From Planctomycetota bacterium (lineage in GTDB: Bacteria > Planctomycetota > Planctomycetia > Isosphaerales > Isosphaeraceae), in assembly GCA_028291545.1 (NCBI GenBank), contig JAQGHR010000035.1, positions 1-64,000 of the forward strand: a stretch of 64,000 nucleotides of DNA. The letters run 5' to 3'. The position numbers were made by a program, and so were the translations under genes. Shown here in pieces: positions 1 to 8,418 of this stretch; within the stretch, counting starts at the first letter, position 1, and each line of letters starts with the position of its first letter. Under the pieces are notes generated by a model. The model saw only the letters and a program-made list of their open reading frames with translations, searched no databases and was not told the origin of the DNA.

Positions 1-711
1 CCAGATGCCGAGGTCGCCGCTGATCGGGACGCCGGGGCCGGACAGGCACGAGTAGCCGGGGCCGGGGTCGGCGGCGTCCTTCTTGCGGGCCTCGCCGTTG
101 GAGTCGACATAGCACATGAGGTGGTGGACGACCTTGCGATTGCCGGGCCGGAACTCGACGGCCGTGACGTAGCGGGAGTCGCTCAGGCCGGTCGGCAGGA
201 CGAAGCAGCGGTAGATGTCGGGTCCGTCGGCAGGGACGGCGAACTCGGGGATCTCCAGGATCAGGTCGGGCGGGCCGAGCTGCCAACCCTCCTCGGGAAA
301 GATCCGGGGCTTGGGCGCGAGCGACGGATCGCCTTCCGGGGCGCCGGCCTTGGCCCAGGCGACCAGGGTCGCGATTTCCTTGTCGGAGAGACTCATATCG
401 TTCTTGAACTTAGGGCCGACACCGGGGGCCGCCTTCCACGGGGGCATCTGCCGCGACTCGACGACCGAAGCGATGTCTGCGGCTCGCTTGCGCGCCTGTG
501 CGTAACTGGATATCTCGAACGGGCCAACCTGGCCGCTTCGATGGCATCCCTGGCAGCGCTGCTGGAGGATCGCGGCGACCTCCCCCGCATAGGTCGGCAC
601 GGACCCGGACCCGACCGTCGGCCCGCCGCGATCACCTCGGGCAGCCGCCGGACCCGTGGCACCGATGAGCAGGGCAAGAAGAGTCGCGGGACCCACAATC
701 CGAGAGATCAT
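1..711 (-). CDS. Cytochrome c-like secreted protein with possible copper-monooxygenase-type domain (3' end outside window)
   Basis: The frame stays open from an ATG at 711 to the left edge, giving the first 237 residues. The start has a good ribosome site (GGAGG about 7 bases upstream). Residues 1-25 form a signal peptide with a hydrophobic core, followed by one c-type haem site, CQGCH, at residues 53-57. A methionine in an MPPW context about 30 residues later is the likely distal ligand. Further on, a histidine pair (residues 196-197) in the context VVHHLMCYVD resembles the copper-binding motif of ascorbate-dependent (type II) copper monooxygenases, which planctomycetes often fuse to such cytochrome modules. 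The protein should act outside the cytoplasmic membrane in electron transfer or oxidation. The cytochrome call is firm. The monooxygenase part is inferred from a short motif and cannot be confirmed because the rest lies outside the window. Confidence 0.8.
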   Translation of the reverse strand, partial: MISRIVGPATLLALLIGATGPAAARGDRGGPTVGSGSVPTYAGEVAAILQQRCQGCHRSGQVGPFEISSYAQARKRAADIASVVESRQMPPWKAAPGVGPKFKNDMSLSDKEIATLVAWAKAGAPEGDPSLAPKPRIFPEEGWQLGPPDLILEIPEFAVPADGPDIYRCFVLPTGLSDSRYVTAVEFRPGNRKVVHHLMCYVDSNGEARKKDAADPGPGYSCLSGPGVPISGDLGIW

Positions 712-1200
712 CCGACATCCTCCGTGAATGCAGGTCCCATTGGCGCGATTCACCCGGGTCCCTGGGTGAGGTCTCCCGAATGGAGGACTTCGGCGACTTC
801 GCCGCGCGCCCGTATTTCGACGTCCCCCCTTCGAGAGTCCCATTGAATCGACCCGCCGAGTCCTGTCGATTCACGAAAACCGGGGCGGAACCGCGCGGCG
901 ATTCCGAAAAAATCACGGCGCGATCGCCGGGCGGCCGGTGACTTAGAGAGAGACGCTTCGATCCAGGATTGGCACGAAACGTCGTCTCTCTCGATCCCAG
1001 TAATCGATACGTGCGCGACGCGCTGGTGCGTCTTGCGCATGAGCGGATCGAATGCGTCTGCCGCCAGAATTCCATCCTTCCTCTCCCGACGCGATGCCGG
1101 ACGGCTCCGGCGCGTGGCGGTCCTCCCTGCGCGGTTCCATCACGGAATCCGCGATCCCGTCCATCCTTTCACGTCATCCCCATCTTCCGAGGAGTCCGAA
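712..1200. other. Intergenic region between divergent genes
   Basis: This stretch of 489 bases separates the divergent cytochrome gene (minus) and DUF1559 gene (plus), so it should hold both promoters. The ribosome site of the DUF1559 gene (GAGGAG, ending about 7 bases before the ATG) is at its right end. Reading frames that cross it have no recognisable protein content and codon use unlike the neighbours. I see no RNA gene. Confidence 0.5.
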
Positions 1201-2181
1201 ATGTCCGATTCGAGACGAATGCGGCGCGGTTTCACGCTGATCGAGCTGCTGGTGGTGATCGCCATCATCGGCGTCCTCATCGCCCTGCTCTTGCCGGCCG
1301 TCCAGGCCGCGAGAGAAGCCGCCAGGCGGGCGCAGTGCGTCAACAACCTCAAGCAGTTGGGGCTGGCGCTGCACAACTATGAAGGATCCCTCGGCGTCTT
1401 CCCGTTCGGGACGCTCCTGAACTCACCGGCCGCCACCGGAGGCTGCGCCAACTCGTACCGGCACACCATGTTCGCGTTCGCGCTCAGCACGATGGAGCAG
1501 ACCAACCTGTACAACTCCATCAACTTCTCGCTGACAGCGTACAGCATCACCAACGCCACCGCGTACAGCACCAAGGTGAACACCTTCGTTTGCCCGTCGG
1601 ACCAGCTCGCCTCGCTGGCCTCGGGCTACTCGCAGGGGTCGTACGCGGGAATGGCGGGCACGACCGAGATCTGGCGATATGGCTATGGCGCGGGGACGAA
1701 CGACGACATTTGCAACAAGATCGTCGGTAACGGCATGTTCATCATCAACCGGGCCAGGAGGATCGCCGACGTCACCGACGGGCTGAGCAACACCACGTTC
1801 GTCGGCGAGACCTCACGCTTCCGCAACGAAGGTTCCTCGTTCCTCAACTTCTGGACCGCCGGGGACTGGTTCTTCGACGGCATCGGCAACGGCGTTCGCA
1901 CCGCCTCCTTCGCCTACTCGGCCGTCAAACCCAACGCCCCGGCCCACACGGATATCGTGTACCCCTATATCGATAACATGGGGCCGTTCAACTGGTACCT
2001 CTACGTTCCCGCCCAGTCGTACGGCCAGTTCGGATTCCGCAGCCTCCACCCGGGCGGACTGAACTTCCTGATGGGTGACGGCTCGGTGAAGTTCATCAAG
2101 GAATCCATCAACCTGCACCATTACTGGGCCCTGAGCACCATCAGTGGTGGCGAGGTCATCCCCGGCGACGTCTTCAACTAA
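1201..2181 (+). CDS. DUF1559 domain protein with prepilin-type N-terminus (H-x9-DG family)
   Basis: The product is 326 residues. The ATG at 1201 is chosen because it follows GAGGAG and places a type IV prepilin signal at the very N-terminus: a basic leader, then the G10/F11 cleavage site with glutamate at +5, followed by a hydrophobic helix to about residue 32. The next segment ([20 protein letters not shown]) is the DUF1559 signature. Near the C-terminus is [12 protein letters not shown], the H-x9-DG motif that names the family. DUF1559 proteins are massively amplified in planctomycetes and are thought to be pseudopilin-like envelope proteins processed by a prepilin peptidase; their exact role is unknown. 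A strong terminator follows at 2336-2365. Confidence 0.93.
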   Translation: MSDSRRMRRGFTLIELLVVIAIIGVLIALLLPAVQAAREAARRAQCVNNLKQLGLALHNYEGSLGVFPFGTLLNSPAATGGCANSYRHTMFAFALSTMEQTNLYNSINFSLTAYSITNATAYSTKVNTFVCPSDQLASLASGYSQGSYAGMAGTTEIWRYGYGAGTNDDICNKIVGNGMFIINRARRIADVTDGLSNTTFVGETSRFRNEGSSFLNFWTAGDWFFDGIGNGVRTASFAYSAVKPNAPAHTDIVYPYIDNMGPFNWYLYVPAQSYGQFGFRSLHPGGLNFLMGDGSVKFIKESINLHHYWALSTISGGEVIPGDVFN

Positions 2182-2335
2182 GAGGCTCGCCGGAATGTGG
2201 GGTTCGATTCGAGAGGGCAGATTCGCGATGACCGATTCGCCGATCTCAAGAGACGACCTCCGTACTACACTCTCGAATCTCCGATCTCGAATCTCGAATC
2301 CAACTCACGCACGGTCGCCGTTGCTTCCACAACCC

Positions 2336-2365
2336 TCACCCCGACTTCCGCGTCGGGGTGATTTT
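2336..2365 (+). terminator. Rho-independent terminator after the DUF1559 gene
   Basis: Perfect 10-bp stem (TCACCCCGAC at 2336-2345 with GTCGGGGTGA at 2352-2361), a six-base loop and a following T tract. It sits between the DUF1559 gene and the lipoprotein gene, so the two are probably separate transcripts or only partly coupled by read-through. Confidence 0.75.
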
Positions 2366-2392
2366 CCATCACACATCTCGGAGGAATTCTCC

Positions 2393-2620
2393 ATGATCTA
2401 TCGCCGATTAGCTCTGGCCGCGCTCCTGCTTGTCGTCGTCGCCGGCTGCGACACAGCCACCGGCCCGGTCGTTCCTTCCACCACCGGCAGCAATGGTTCG
2501 CCCGCAGCCCCGACCGCGACAGCCAACCCGACGGCGGAGAAACCGACGGATCGCGGGAAGGCTCTCAATGCCGGCGAACCCCAGCCCGGCGGATTGCCCA
2601 CCGCCAAGACCACCTACTAA
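2393..2620 (+). CDS. Small lipoprotein, function unknown
   Basis: The product is 75 residues. The ATG at 2393 follows a good ribosome site (GGAGGAA at about 2380). Residues 1-18 are a lipoprotein signal: two arginines, a hydrophobic stretch, then the lipobox VAGC with the lipidated cysteine at 19. The mature part is short and rich in Thr, Pro, Ala, Ser and Asn with no predicted fold. Planctomycetes often have such small Thr/Pro-rich lipoproteins directly downstream of DUF1559 genes, which is the arrangement here. The family role is unknown; a small envelope-anchored partner of the DUF1559 protein is only a guess from context. Confidence 0.75.
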   Translation: MIYRRLALAALLLVVVAGCDTATGPVVPSTTGSNGSPAAPTATANPTAEKPTDRGKALNAGEPQPGGLPTAKTTY

Positions 2621-3008
2621 TATCCGGCGGATTCCTCCCTTAATCGCTCCCCGCGCCCGGCCTGCTAACGATGTCCGCGACACCCTTAACGGTTTCGGAC
2701 ATCGGGCGATGGGGAGCCTCCTCGACTGGTTCGTGAAGACGACCGACGCAAGGCTCAGAGGCGATTGAAATCAATACGGAGCCGATCTCGGCACGGATTC
2801 CCGCGAGATTTCTTGGTCCCTGGATCTCGCCCAGCTCGCGGAAAACCGCGGATTCCGAACGGCGGAAGGGCCGGCGGATCGCGGGATCGCGGGATTCGGC
2901 CTTGACGCGACGGCAGTGATCGTTACGATAGGCGTTTCGACCCGAGCGGCGGCGACCTGGATCGCGGCGCGCACGGAAGCAGGATTTCTTTAGTAGGTGT
3001 CCCTGGCG
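2621..3008. other. Intergenic region upstream of rplM
   Basis: 388 bases with no convincing gene. It must contain the promoter of the rplM-rpsI operon. I saw no convincing L13 autoregulatory leader or other RNA fold by eye. Confidence 0.4.
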
Positions 3009-3659
3009 ATGAACTGTTTTCAGGCGAAAGCGGGTCAACTGGCCCCTCAGTGGTACGTGATCGATGCGACCGACATGGTCGTGGGCCGGCTCGCCGCCCA
3101 GATCGCGCCCATCCTCATGGGCAAGCACCGCCCGACCTATACACCCCATATCGACACCGGCGATTATGTGATCGTCACCAACGTCGATAAGGTGGTGTTC
3201 ACCGGCAACAAGTGGACCCAGAAGTTCTATCAGCGCTATTCGGGTCACCCCGGCGGCCAGAAGGACGAGCAGGCCTGGAAGCTGTTCCAGCGCCGCCCGG
3301 CTCGCGTCCTGGAGCTCGCGATCCAGCGCATGATGCCGAAGAACATCATCGGTCGCCACATGATGGGCAAGCTGAAGCTGGTCGTCGGCGCGAAGCACGA
3401 CCACCAGGCCCAGAACCCCGTCCCCCTGGAAGCGATGGTGGGCCGGCCGTCCGCGACCGGCATCCTGGTCGCCGCCCCGAAGGTCGTGAACCCGCCCAAG
3501 AAGAAGGTCAAGGCCTCCAAGCCCGCGACCGCGGCGGTCCCGGCCGTTCATGAGGTCGAGGCCGAACACCAACTCCCGGCTCCGGGAACTGTCAGTGAGC
3601 CGCAGCTTCCGGCCCCGGCAACGACCGAAGCCGCCGAGCCCACGCCCGAACAGGTCTGA
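3009..3659 (+). CDS. rplM: Large ribosomal subunit protein uL13 with C-terminal extension
   Basis: The product is 216 residues from the ATG at 3009; a GTG at 2997 in frame would add four residues. The L13 core is clear: WYVIDATDMVVGRLA near residue 15, a GKHRPTYTPHIDTGDYV segment, and the RMMPKNIIGRHMMGKLK stretch in the second half. It is an early assembly protein of the 50S subunit. After the normal family length (about 145 residues) the frame continues for roughly 70 residues, first lysine-rich (PPKKKVKASK) and then Ala/Pro/Glu-rich. It is followed 53 bases later by rpsI, the usual rplM-rpsI operon. Confidence 0.97.
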   Translation: MNCFQAKAGQLAPQWYVIDATDMVVGRLAAQIAPILMGKHRPTYTPHIDTGDYVIVTNVDKVVFTGNKWTQKFYQRYSGHPGGQKDEQAWKLFQRRPARVLELAIQRMMPKNIIGRHMMGKLKLVVGAKHDHQAQNPVPLEAMVGRPSATGILVAAPKVVNPPKKKVKASKPATAAVPAVHEVEAEHQLPAPGTVSEPQLPAPATTEAAEPTPEQV

Positions 3660-3712
3660 TATTCGTTCGTTGAGACGACTTGCGACTTTCTCTTGAGGAT
3701 CGAGACATCGCC

Positions 3713-4114
3713 ATGGCCACGGCCGAGAAGACATATAGCTGGGGAACCGGCCGTCGCAAGACCGCCGTCGCCCGCGTCCGGATCCGCGAGGGCACGGGCC
3801 AGTTCCTGGTCAACGGCCTGGAAGCCGACGCCTATTTCACCGTCGAGACCGAGCGGATTGCCGCCCGTTCCTGCCTGGTCGCCACCGAGATGGGCGGTCG
3901 CGTGGATGTGTTCGTCAACGTCAATGGCAGCGGCAAGTCCAGCCAGTCCGGCGCCGTCGTGATGGGCCTCGCCCGCGCCCTGCTGGAGTTCCGCCCCGAC
4001 CTGGAACCCATCCTCCGCCAGGGCGAGTTCCTCACCCGCGACCCCCGAATGGTCGAGCGCAAGAAGTACGGCCACAAGAAGGCCCGCAAGAGCTTCCAGT
4101 TCAGCAAGCGCTGA
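3713..4114 (+). CDS. rpsI: Small ribosomal subunit protein uS9
   Basis: The product is 133 residues, typical for the family. The ATG at 3713 gives an N-terminus leading straight into GTGRRKTAVARVRI, the S9 signature. The C-terminus ends in the characteristic basic tail (KKYGHKKARKSFQFSKR) that reaches towards the P-site tRNA in the 30S subunit. It is the second gene of the rplM-rpsI operon, and a terminator-like hairpin follows at 4159-4210. Confidence 0.98.
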   Translation: MATAEKTYSWGTGRRKTAVARVRIREGTGQFLVNGLEADAYFTVETERIAARSCLVATEMGGRVDVFVNVNGSGKSSQSGAVVMGLARALLEFRPDLEPILRQGEFLTRDPRMVERKKYGHKKARKSFQFSKR

Positions 4115-4158
4115 GCCTGGTCTGTCCCGGCCCGACCGTACCGCACCGATTCCTCGAA

Positions 4159-4210
4159 GCCAGCCCGACCGCGTATTCCCCCTGGAATGCCCGGCCCGGC
4201 TGGCTTTTTC
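4159..4210 (+). terminator. Probable terminator of the rplM-rpsI operon
   Basis: GCCAGCC at 4159-4165 pairs with GGCTGGC at 4198-4204, with GC-rich sequence in between and a run of five T directly after. The loop is long for a textbook terminator, but the position just after rpsI supports it. Confidence 0.5.
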
Positions 4211-4226
4211 TTTGGGGACGCCACCC

Positions 4227-4553
4227 ATGCGACTCTGGCACCTGCTCCTCGGGATCGTGGTCTCGGCCTTCGTCATGGCCTTCGTCCGGGTCATGGGGCC
4301 GGGGGCGATCGTGACTGGGATAGGAATGGTCGCGGTTCTCGGCGCTCTCGTGATCCTGGGCTTCTCGGACGACATCTTCCGATCCCTCCGTCGCCGCGCC
4401 ACCGAGGCCCGATCACGAACCGGCCTGGCGAGCCTCGCCCCGTTCCTGTCCCTCTGCCTGCTGGGCAGTTGCTACCTCGTCCTCGCCGGGATCTGCGTCC
4501 TCTTCCTCGTGGCCGTCCTGGCATTTCCCTTCCTGTTCATGGTCAGGATCTGA
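4227..4553 (+). CDS. Small integral membrane protein, unknown function
   Basis: The product is 108 residues from the ATG at 4227, which follows GGGGA about 7 bases upstream. Three or four hydrophobic helices are visible: residues 3-20, 26-46, and a C-terminal pair around 70-105. A basic loop (RSLRRRATEARSR) sits between them. I recognise no family. Codon use matches the neighbours, so I take it as a real gene. Confidence 0.65.
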   Translation: MRLWHLLLGIVVSAFVMAFVRVMGPGAIVTGIGMVAVLGALVILGFSDDIFRSLRRRATEARSRTGLASLAPFLSLCLLGSCYLVLAGICVLFLVAVLAFPFLFMVRI

Positions 4554-4571
4554 TGCGCCACGCTCGACGTC

Positions 4572-4603
4572 CGGGCCGATTCCCCGATCAACGGCTCGGC
4601 CCG
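4572..4603 (+). terminator. GC-rich hairpin after the small membrane protein
   Basis: Perfect 8-bp stem, CGGGCCGA at 4572-4579 with TCGGCCCG at 4596-4603. There is no T tract, so it may be a weak or factor-dependent terminator or an mRNA 3' end stabiliser. Confidence 0.35.
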
Positions 4604-4737
4604 TCACGATATTCTTGTTGATGGCCAACTTCCAGGCTCTCCCCGGGCGGCCGGGGCGGAGATCGATCAACACGGCTCCGTCGGTCCGCCCTGGCTTTGA
4701 TCCTCTCCCTCGATATCCGGTCGATGCATTAGTTAGG

Positions 4738-5040
4738 ATGGATGACATGCAGACCAATGTCATCAGAGAGCACATCGAGCTTCGTCCCAGCGCCCTCCAC
4801 GGCACCAAGGCGTGCATCGCCGGTTCGCGGATACGGGTCGAGGACATCGACGTCTGGCATATCCTTCAGGGCCAGTCCCCCGAGAACTTCGTTGCGAGTT
4901 TCCCGCAGTTGACGATGGCCGATGTTCACGCGGCCCTCGCCTATTACTGGGATAACCGCGAGACGCTCGATCGCCAGTGGGAAGCGGGGGAGCGGTTCGT
5001 CGAGGAGATGAAGGCCAAGGCCCCACCATCCCTACTGTGA
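4738..5040 (+). CDS. DUF433 family antitoxin-like protein
   Basis: The product is 100 residues from the ATG at 4738; the ATG at 4747 is an equally possible start. The central part (GTKACIAGSRIRVEDI, then PQLTMADVHAALAYYWDN) is the DUF433 helix-turn-helix signature of VapB-like antitoxins (COG2442). These usually sit directly upstream of a DUF5615 PIN-like toxin. Here the downstream partner begins 22 bases after the stop codon but is cut short (5063-5179), so this gene appears to be left without a working toxin. Confidence 0.85.
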   Translation: MDDMQTNVIREHIELRPSALHGTKACIAGSRIRVEDIDVWHILQGQSPENFVASFPQLTMADVHAALAYYWDNRETLDRQWEAGERFVEEMKAKAPPSLL

Positions 5041-5062
5041 CAGCGGATGCTGGAGAAGGGCC

Positions 5063-5179
5063 TTGACCCCGATTCGCTTCCATCTTGACGAGCACGTCGC
5101 CGACGCCGTAATGAATGGTATGCGTCGGAAAGGTTATCCGGAAGGGTATTTCCAAGCCCGGATTGGCTCGATGGCTTGA
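5063..5179 (+). pseudogene. Truncated DUF5615-like (PIN-fold) toxin remnant
   Basis: A TTG start at 5063, preceded by GGAGAAGGG, opens a frame reading LTPIRFHLDEHVADAVMNGM and then RRKG. This matches the N-terminus of DUF5615 proteins, which begin with a beta strand, then an LDEH motif carrying the first acidic residue, then a helix and a basic turn. Instead of continuing for about 100 residues, the homology stops at about residue 24 and the frame ends at a TGA at 5177-5179. The sequence that replaces it (a GAGCCCCGAAGGG motif at about 5178-5190) resembles the dispersed non-coding repeats elsewhere in this window. It lies directly behind the DUF433 gene, as expected for the toxin of that pair. 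Confidence 0.6.
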
Positions 5180-5251
5180 GCCCCGAAGGGACTGAGAGGC
5201 CGATTTCCGGAGAGCCTGCGACACCCGGGACGAGATACGCGGCCTGGTCGA

Positions 5252-5953
5252 TTACATCTGACTGGCCGGCGTCCCCTTCCACCTCTTCTTCCCGTCCCCC
5301 TTCCGAAACACCAAAAAATACGAGTGATTCTTCCTCGCGTGGGCCTGCCGGACCACGCGGCTGACACCGGGCTTGTTGACGCGGAGGACGACGAAGAGAT
5401 CCTCGACGATGAAGCCGAGGGTGGCGAGCTCGTTGATGATCTCGACGTGGGTGAGGCGCTGGCGGTTGGCGCAGACCTCGTCGGCGCACTTGACGATGTA
5501 AATTCCCTCGTCGCGAAGCACGCGGTGGGCCTCGCGCGCGGAGGAGAAATAGAGGTCGAGCACGGCCTCGTGGTACTTCGTGACGGTGCCGTGGCCCGCG
5601 CCATTGTTGCGGTAGTAGCCCTCGTAATTCTGATGGCCGACGTGGGCCGAGCCGCCGGGCGTGTGCATGTAGGGGGGGTCGAAGACGAGGCAGTCGAGCG
5701 CGCCGGGTTCATAGGGCAAGGCGCGAGCGTCGACGCCCGTGGAGAGGTCGCTCTTGAGCAGGCGATAGGTCCCGTCGGGGACTCGCTTCCAGAAGACGCC
5801 GCGTCCGAACGTGACATCGGCGACGAGGCTTCCGGGGGGCACATAAAGCGCCAGCACATGAGGAAACACTGCGTCGTTGGTGGCCTGGTGGGCGGAGAAC
5901 ACCAGGTCGTTTGTCGCGGAGCCGACGGGCGATTTCCGTTTGGGGCGGCTCAT
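5252..5953 (-). CDS. DNA methyltransferase-like protein (DPPY motif)
   Basis: The product is 233 residues. It carries the two hallmark motifs of amino-methyltransferases: a SAM-binding motif I-like segment ADVTFGRG at residues 45-52, and motif IV DPPY at 92-95 (context [14 protein letters not shown]). The DPPY form indicates N6-adenine or N4-cytosine methylation of DNA. No target-recognition domain of large size is present and no restriction endonuclease lies nearby, so it is probably an orphan methyltransferase. Its ATG overlaps the stop of the upstream K+ channel gene by four bases (ATGA at 5950-5953), so the two are translationally coupled. Confidence 0.8.
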   Translation of the reverse strand: MSRPKRKSPVGSATNDLVFSAHQATNDAVFPHVLALYVPPGSLVADVTFGRGVFWKRVPDGTYRLLKSDLSTGVDARALPYEPGALDCLVFDPPYMHTPGGSAHVGHQNYEGYYRNNGAGHGTVTKYHEAVLDLYFSSAREAHRVLRDEGIYIVKCADEVCANRQRLTHVEIINELATLGFIVEDLFVVLRVNKPGVSRVVRQAHARKNHSYFLVFRKGDGKKRWKGTPASQM

Positions 5954-6996
5954 CCGCGGAATTCCTCGCGGAAATGGACGAGGTTGGAGCGGCGGCCCAG
6001 GAGCACAATCGAATCGGCCGCGGCCAGGGGTTCGTCGCCGTTCGGGGGGAACTCCACCCGCCCGTCGACGCGCTTGATGGCGACGACGATCACGCCGGTC
6101 TTGCGGCCGATGTCCAGGTCGCGCAGGGTCTTGCCGACGAGGGGGCCTGGCGACTTCACGGCCACCTCGTCCATCTCGATCGCCAGGCTCGAGCGGTGCG
6201 TGACCAGCTCGGCGAACTCGACGGCCGAGGGGTTCGTGAGGATCGAGACGACCCGGTGCGCCCCGATTGCGGCGGGCAGGACGACGTGGTTGGCGCCGGC
6301 CTGGCGGAGCTTCTTCTGGGTGGTGGCGCGCTCGGCCCTGGCGACGATCTGGACCTTCGCGTTCAACTGGCGGGCCGTGAGCGTGATGAAGACGCTGGAG
6401 GCGTCGTTGGGGATGGCCGTGACGAGCGCCTTCGCGCGCTCCAACCCGGCGTCGAGGAGCACGGATTCCTCGGTGGCGTCTCCCGCGACGAAAAGCCAGT
6501 TCCGGCCCCCATAGGCGGCCATCTTCTCGGGCGCCTGGTCGATCACGACGAACGGCTCGCCCGCCGCGGCCAGCTCTTCGCAGACCAGCGAGCCCATCCG
6601 GCCCAGTCCGGCGACGATCGTGTGATCGGAGAGGGCGTCGATCATGCGTCGCACGCGATATTGCCCCGTCAGCTTGCTCAGTTCTTCCTCGGTCACGAAC
6701 CGGAGGATGCCCGCGATCGTATCGCCTGCCGCCACCATGCCGAGCGCGATCACCATCATGGTGTGAATGCGGAGATACGTCGAGTCGACCGGCCGCACTT
6801 CACCGAATCCGACGCTCGAAACCGTGATCACGACCATGTAGAACGCGTCGGCCACGCTCCACCCCATCGCCACGTAACCGGCCGCCCCCAGGCACACCAC
6901 CGCCGCCAGGCTCATCAACCCCCGGCGAATGTGCCGGACCGCGCGTGTGCGCGAATCTCGAAGCTCCGGATTTGGCAAGGACGATGGATCGGGCAT
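5950..6996 (-). CDS. Two-helix potassium channel with TrkA-type RCK domains
   Basis: The product is 348 residues. Two transmembrane helices (about 25-44 and 78-98) flank a pore loop with the selectivity filter TVSSVGFGE at residues 58-66. A Rossmann TrkA-N/RCK domain follows (VAGLGRMGS near residue 126), then a TrkA-C domain from about 255 to the end. This is the MthK-like layout: a K+ channel gated by a cytoplasmic ligand-binding ring. The filter sequence VGFGE varies from the usual VGYGD. It is the first gene of a two-gene unit with the methyltransferase. Confidence 0.92.
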   Translation of the reverse strand: MPDPSSLPNPELRDSRTRAVRHIRRGLMSLAAVVCLGAAGYVAMGWSVADAFYMVVITVSSVGFGEVRPVDSTYLRIHTMMVIALGMVAAGDTIAGILRFVTEEELSKLTGQYRVRRMIDALSDHTIVAGLGRMGSLVCEELAAAGEPFVVIDQAPEKMAAYGGRNWLFVAGDATEESVLLDAGLERAKALVTAIPNDASSVFITLTARQLNAKVQIVARAERATTQKKLRQAGANHVVLPAAIGAHRVVSILTNPSAVEFAELVTHRSSLAIEMDEVAVKSPGPLVGKTLRDLDIGRKTGVIVVAIKRVDGRVEFPPNGDEPLAAADSIVLLGRRSNLVHFREEFRG

Positions 6997-7081
6997 TGGG
7001 GCAAGAATTCACCGACGTGTTGATACATCTCGGTCGCGGACCCCGTCAACCGATGGTCCTCGCTGACGGACCAGCACAGTG

Positions 7082-7336
7082 TCATGCAGTGGGGGAGGTC
7101 CTTCCGACCCATCCAGAGGCCTCCGAGTCGACGTTCAAAGACGGCGGAGGGAGCGGGAGTTTGCGTGCCTGGAACGTCGCCAGCAATCCCTCCAGCGCGT
7201 CCTGACCGTTTCTTGCCGCTTCCCCGTAGCGATCCCCGGGCGTCTCGGGCGTCTCGCCGGCCAGTTCGGGGAAGGTGACGAGGAAGGCGTGGTCGGCGTC
7301 CGACGATTGGATCAGCATGCTGTAGAATCCCGTCAC
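7082..7336 (-). CDS. HicB-like antitoxin fold protein, orphan
   Basis: The product is 84 residues from a GTG at 7336 with GGGAGG 8 bases upstream. The pattern (a strand with FYSMLIQ, then FLVTFPELAG, then GDRYGEAARNGQDALEGLLATF) is the partial RNase H-like fold of HicB antitoxins. It lacks a clear C-terminal DNA-binding segment. HicB normally pairs with a 60-residue HicA toxin with a conserved histidine; no such frame lies on either side. It stands 71 bases downstream of the ABC permease gene and may be co-transcribed with it. Confidence 0.7.
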   Translation of the reverse strand: MTGFYSMLIQSSDADHAFLVTFPELAGETPETPGDRYGEAARNGQDALEGLLATFQARKLPLPPPSLNVDSEASGWVGRTSPTA

Positions 7337-7407
7337 GGGTCGCCTCCCATCTCACGAATCGAATCTCCGACTCGTTTTTCCTGGTAGGGCTTGGCGTCGT
7401 CTCCGTC

Positions 7408-8418
7408 TCATCCCCTCCCCCGGAATCGCTGGTTGAGGGCAACGGCGAGGACAATAATGGTACCGAGGACAAGGCCTTCGATCTGGGTCGGGTCGATCCA
7501 GGTGACGACCAGTCCGGTTCCCTTGATGACGATCTGGATCAAGACGAGCCCAAGCACGGTCCCGCGAATCGAGCCGACGCCGCCGGAGAGGCTGCATCCG
7601 CCCACCACGGCGGCCGTGATCGCGAACAGTTCGTAGGACATTCCCATCGTGCCCTTGCCCTGTCCGGCGTTGCCGGCGTAGAGCAGGCCGCCGAGGGCGG
7701 AGAGCATCCCGGAGAGGCCGTAGGCGATCATCTTGAGTCGGGCGGTCGGCAGGCCGCTGAGCCTCGCCGCGGCTTCGTTGCCGCCGAGCGCATACAGGTG
7801 TCGGCCCAGTACGGTCGCTCCCATCATCACGGTCGCGACCACGGCCACGACGAGGAAGATCGGGATCGTGTACACGTTGTCCGAGCCGAACATGCGGAAC
7901 GCGGGGAAGTTCACGTTCACCGATTGATTCTTGCTCACCACGATGGCCAGGCTCCGCAATCCCGCCATCGTCGCGAGGGTGGCGATGAACGGAGGGAGCC
8001 GAAACGCCGTGATGAAGAGCGCGTGGAGCAGGCCGATGACGACGCCGAGGAGGAGGGTGATCGCGATCGCGGCGGCGATGACGGTCGGGGAGATCGGGCT
8101 GCCGGACCGCTGGGCGCCGGGGAGCCACTCCGTCATGAGCTTGGCGGCGACGACGGCCGAGAGCGCGACGACCGAGCCGACCGAGAGGTCGATTCCGCCC
8201 GAAATGATGATGACCGCCGCCCCGACGGCAAGCACGCCCAGGAGCGCGATCGTGTGCGAGACGTTGTTCAGGTTCGGCCAATCGAAGAACGAGTGCGGCG
8301 GCCCCTGCTTCACGTAGATGCCGGCGAGCACGGCCAGAATCGCCAGCAGCAGGCTCCATTCCGGGGCGCGGAGGGCCACGGCCAGCGTACGCCCTCCGCG
8401 TCGTGTCGCTTCGCTCAT
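7408..8418 (-). CDS. Sugar ABC transporter permease (RbsC family)
   Basis: The product is 336 residues from the ATG at 8418, which overlaps the stop codon of the binding-protein gene by four bases (ATGA). About eight to ten hydrophobic helices are visible. The segment IIISGGIDLSVGSVVALSAV is the signature of the RbsC/BPD_transp_2 family of carbohydrate permeases, and LGRHLYALGGNEAAARLSG is the conserved cytoplasmic loop. It should form the membrane channel for the sugar delivered by the adjacent lipoprotein. The matching RbsA-type ATPase is not next to it. Confidence 0.93.
   Translation of the reverse strand: MSEATRRGGRTLAVALRAPEWSLLLAILAVLAGIYVKQGPPHSFFDWPNLNNVSHTIALLGVLAVGAAVIIISGGIDLSVGSVVALSAVVAAKLMTEWLPGAQRSGSPISPTVIAAAIAITLLLGVVIGLLHALFITAFRLPPFIATLATMAGLRSLAIVVSKNQSVNVNFPAFRMFGSDNVYTIPIFLVVAVVATVMMGATVLGRHLYALGGNEAAARLSGLPTARLKMIAYGLSGMLSALGGLLYAGNAGQGKGTMGMSYELFAITAAVVGGCSLSGGVGSIRGTVLGLVLIQIVIKGTGLVVTWIDPTQIEGLVLGTIIVLAVALNQRFRGRG

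Noticed and set aside
6915..7472. Frame overlapping the HicB-like gene, considered as a possible HicA or frameshifted extension
   Set aside because: No HicA features (short basic protein with the conserved histidine near a GSH motif), and the HicB frame has its own ribosome site and stop.
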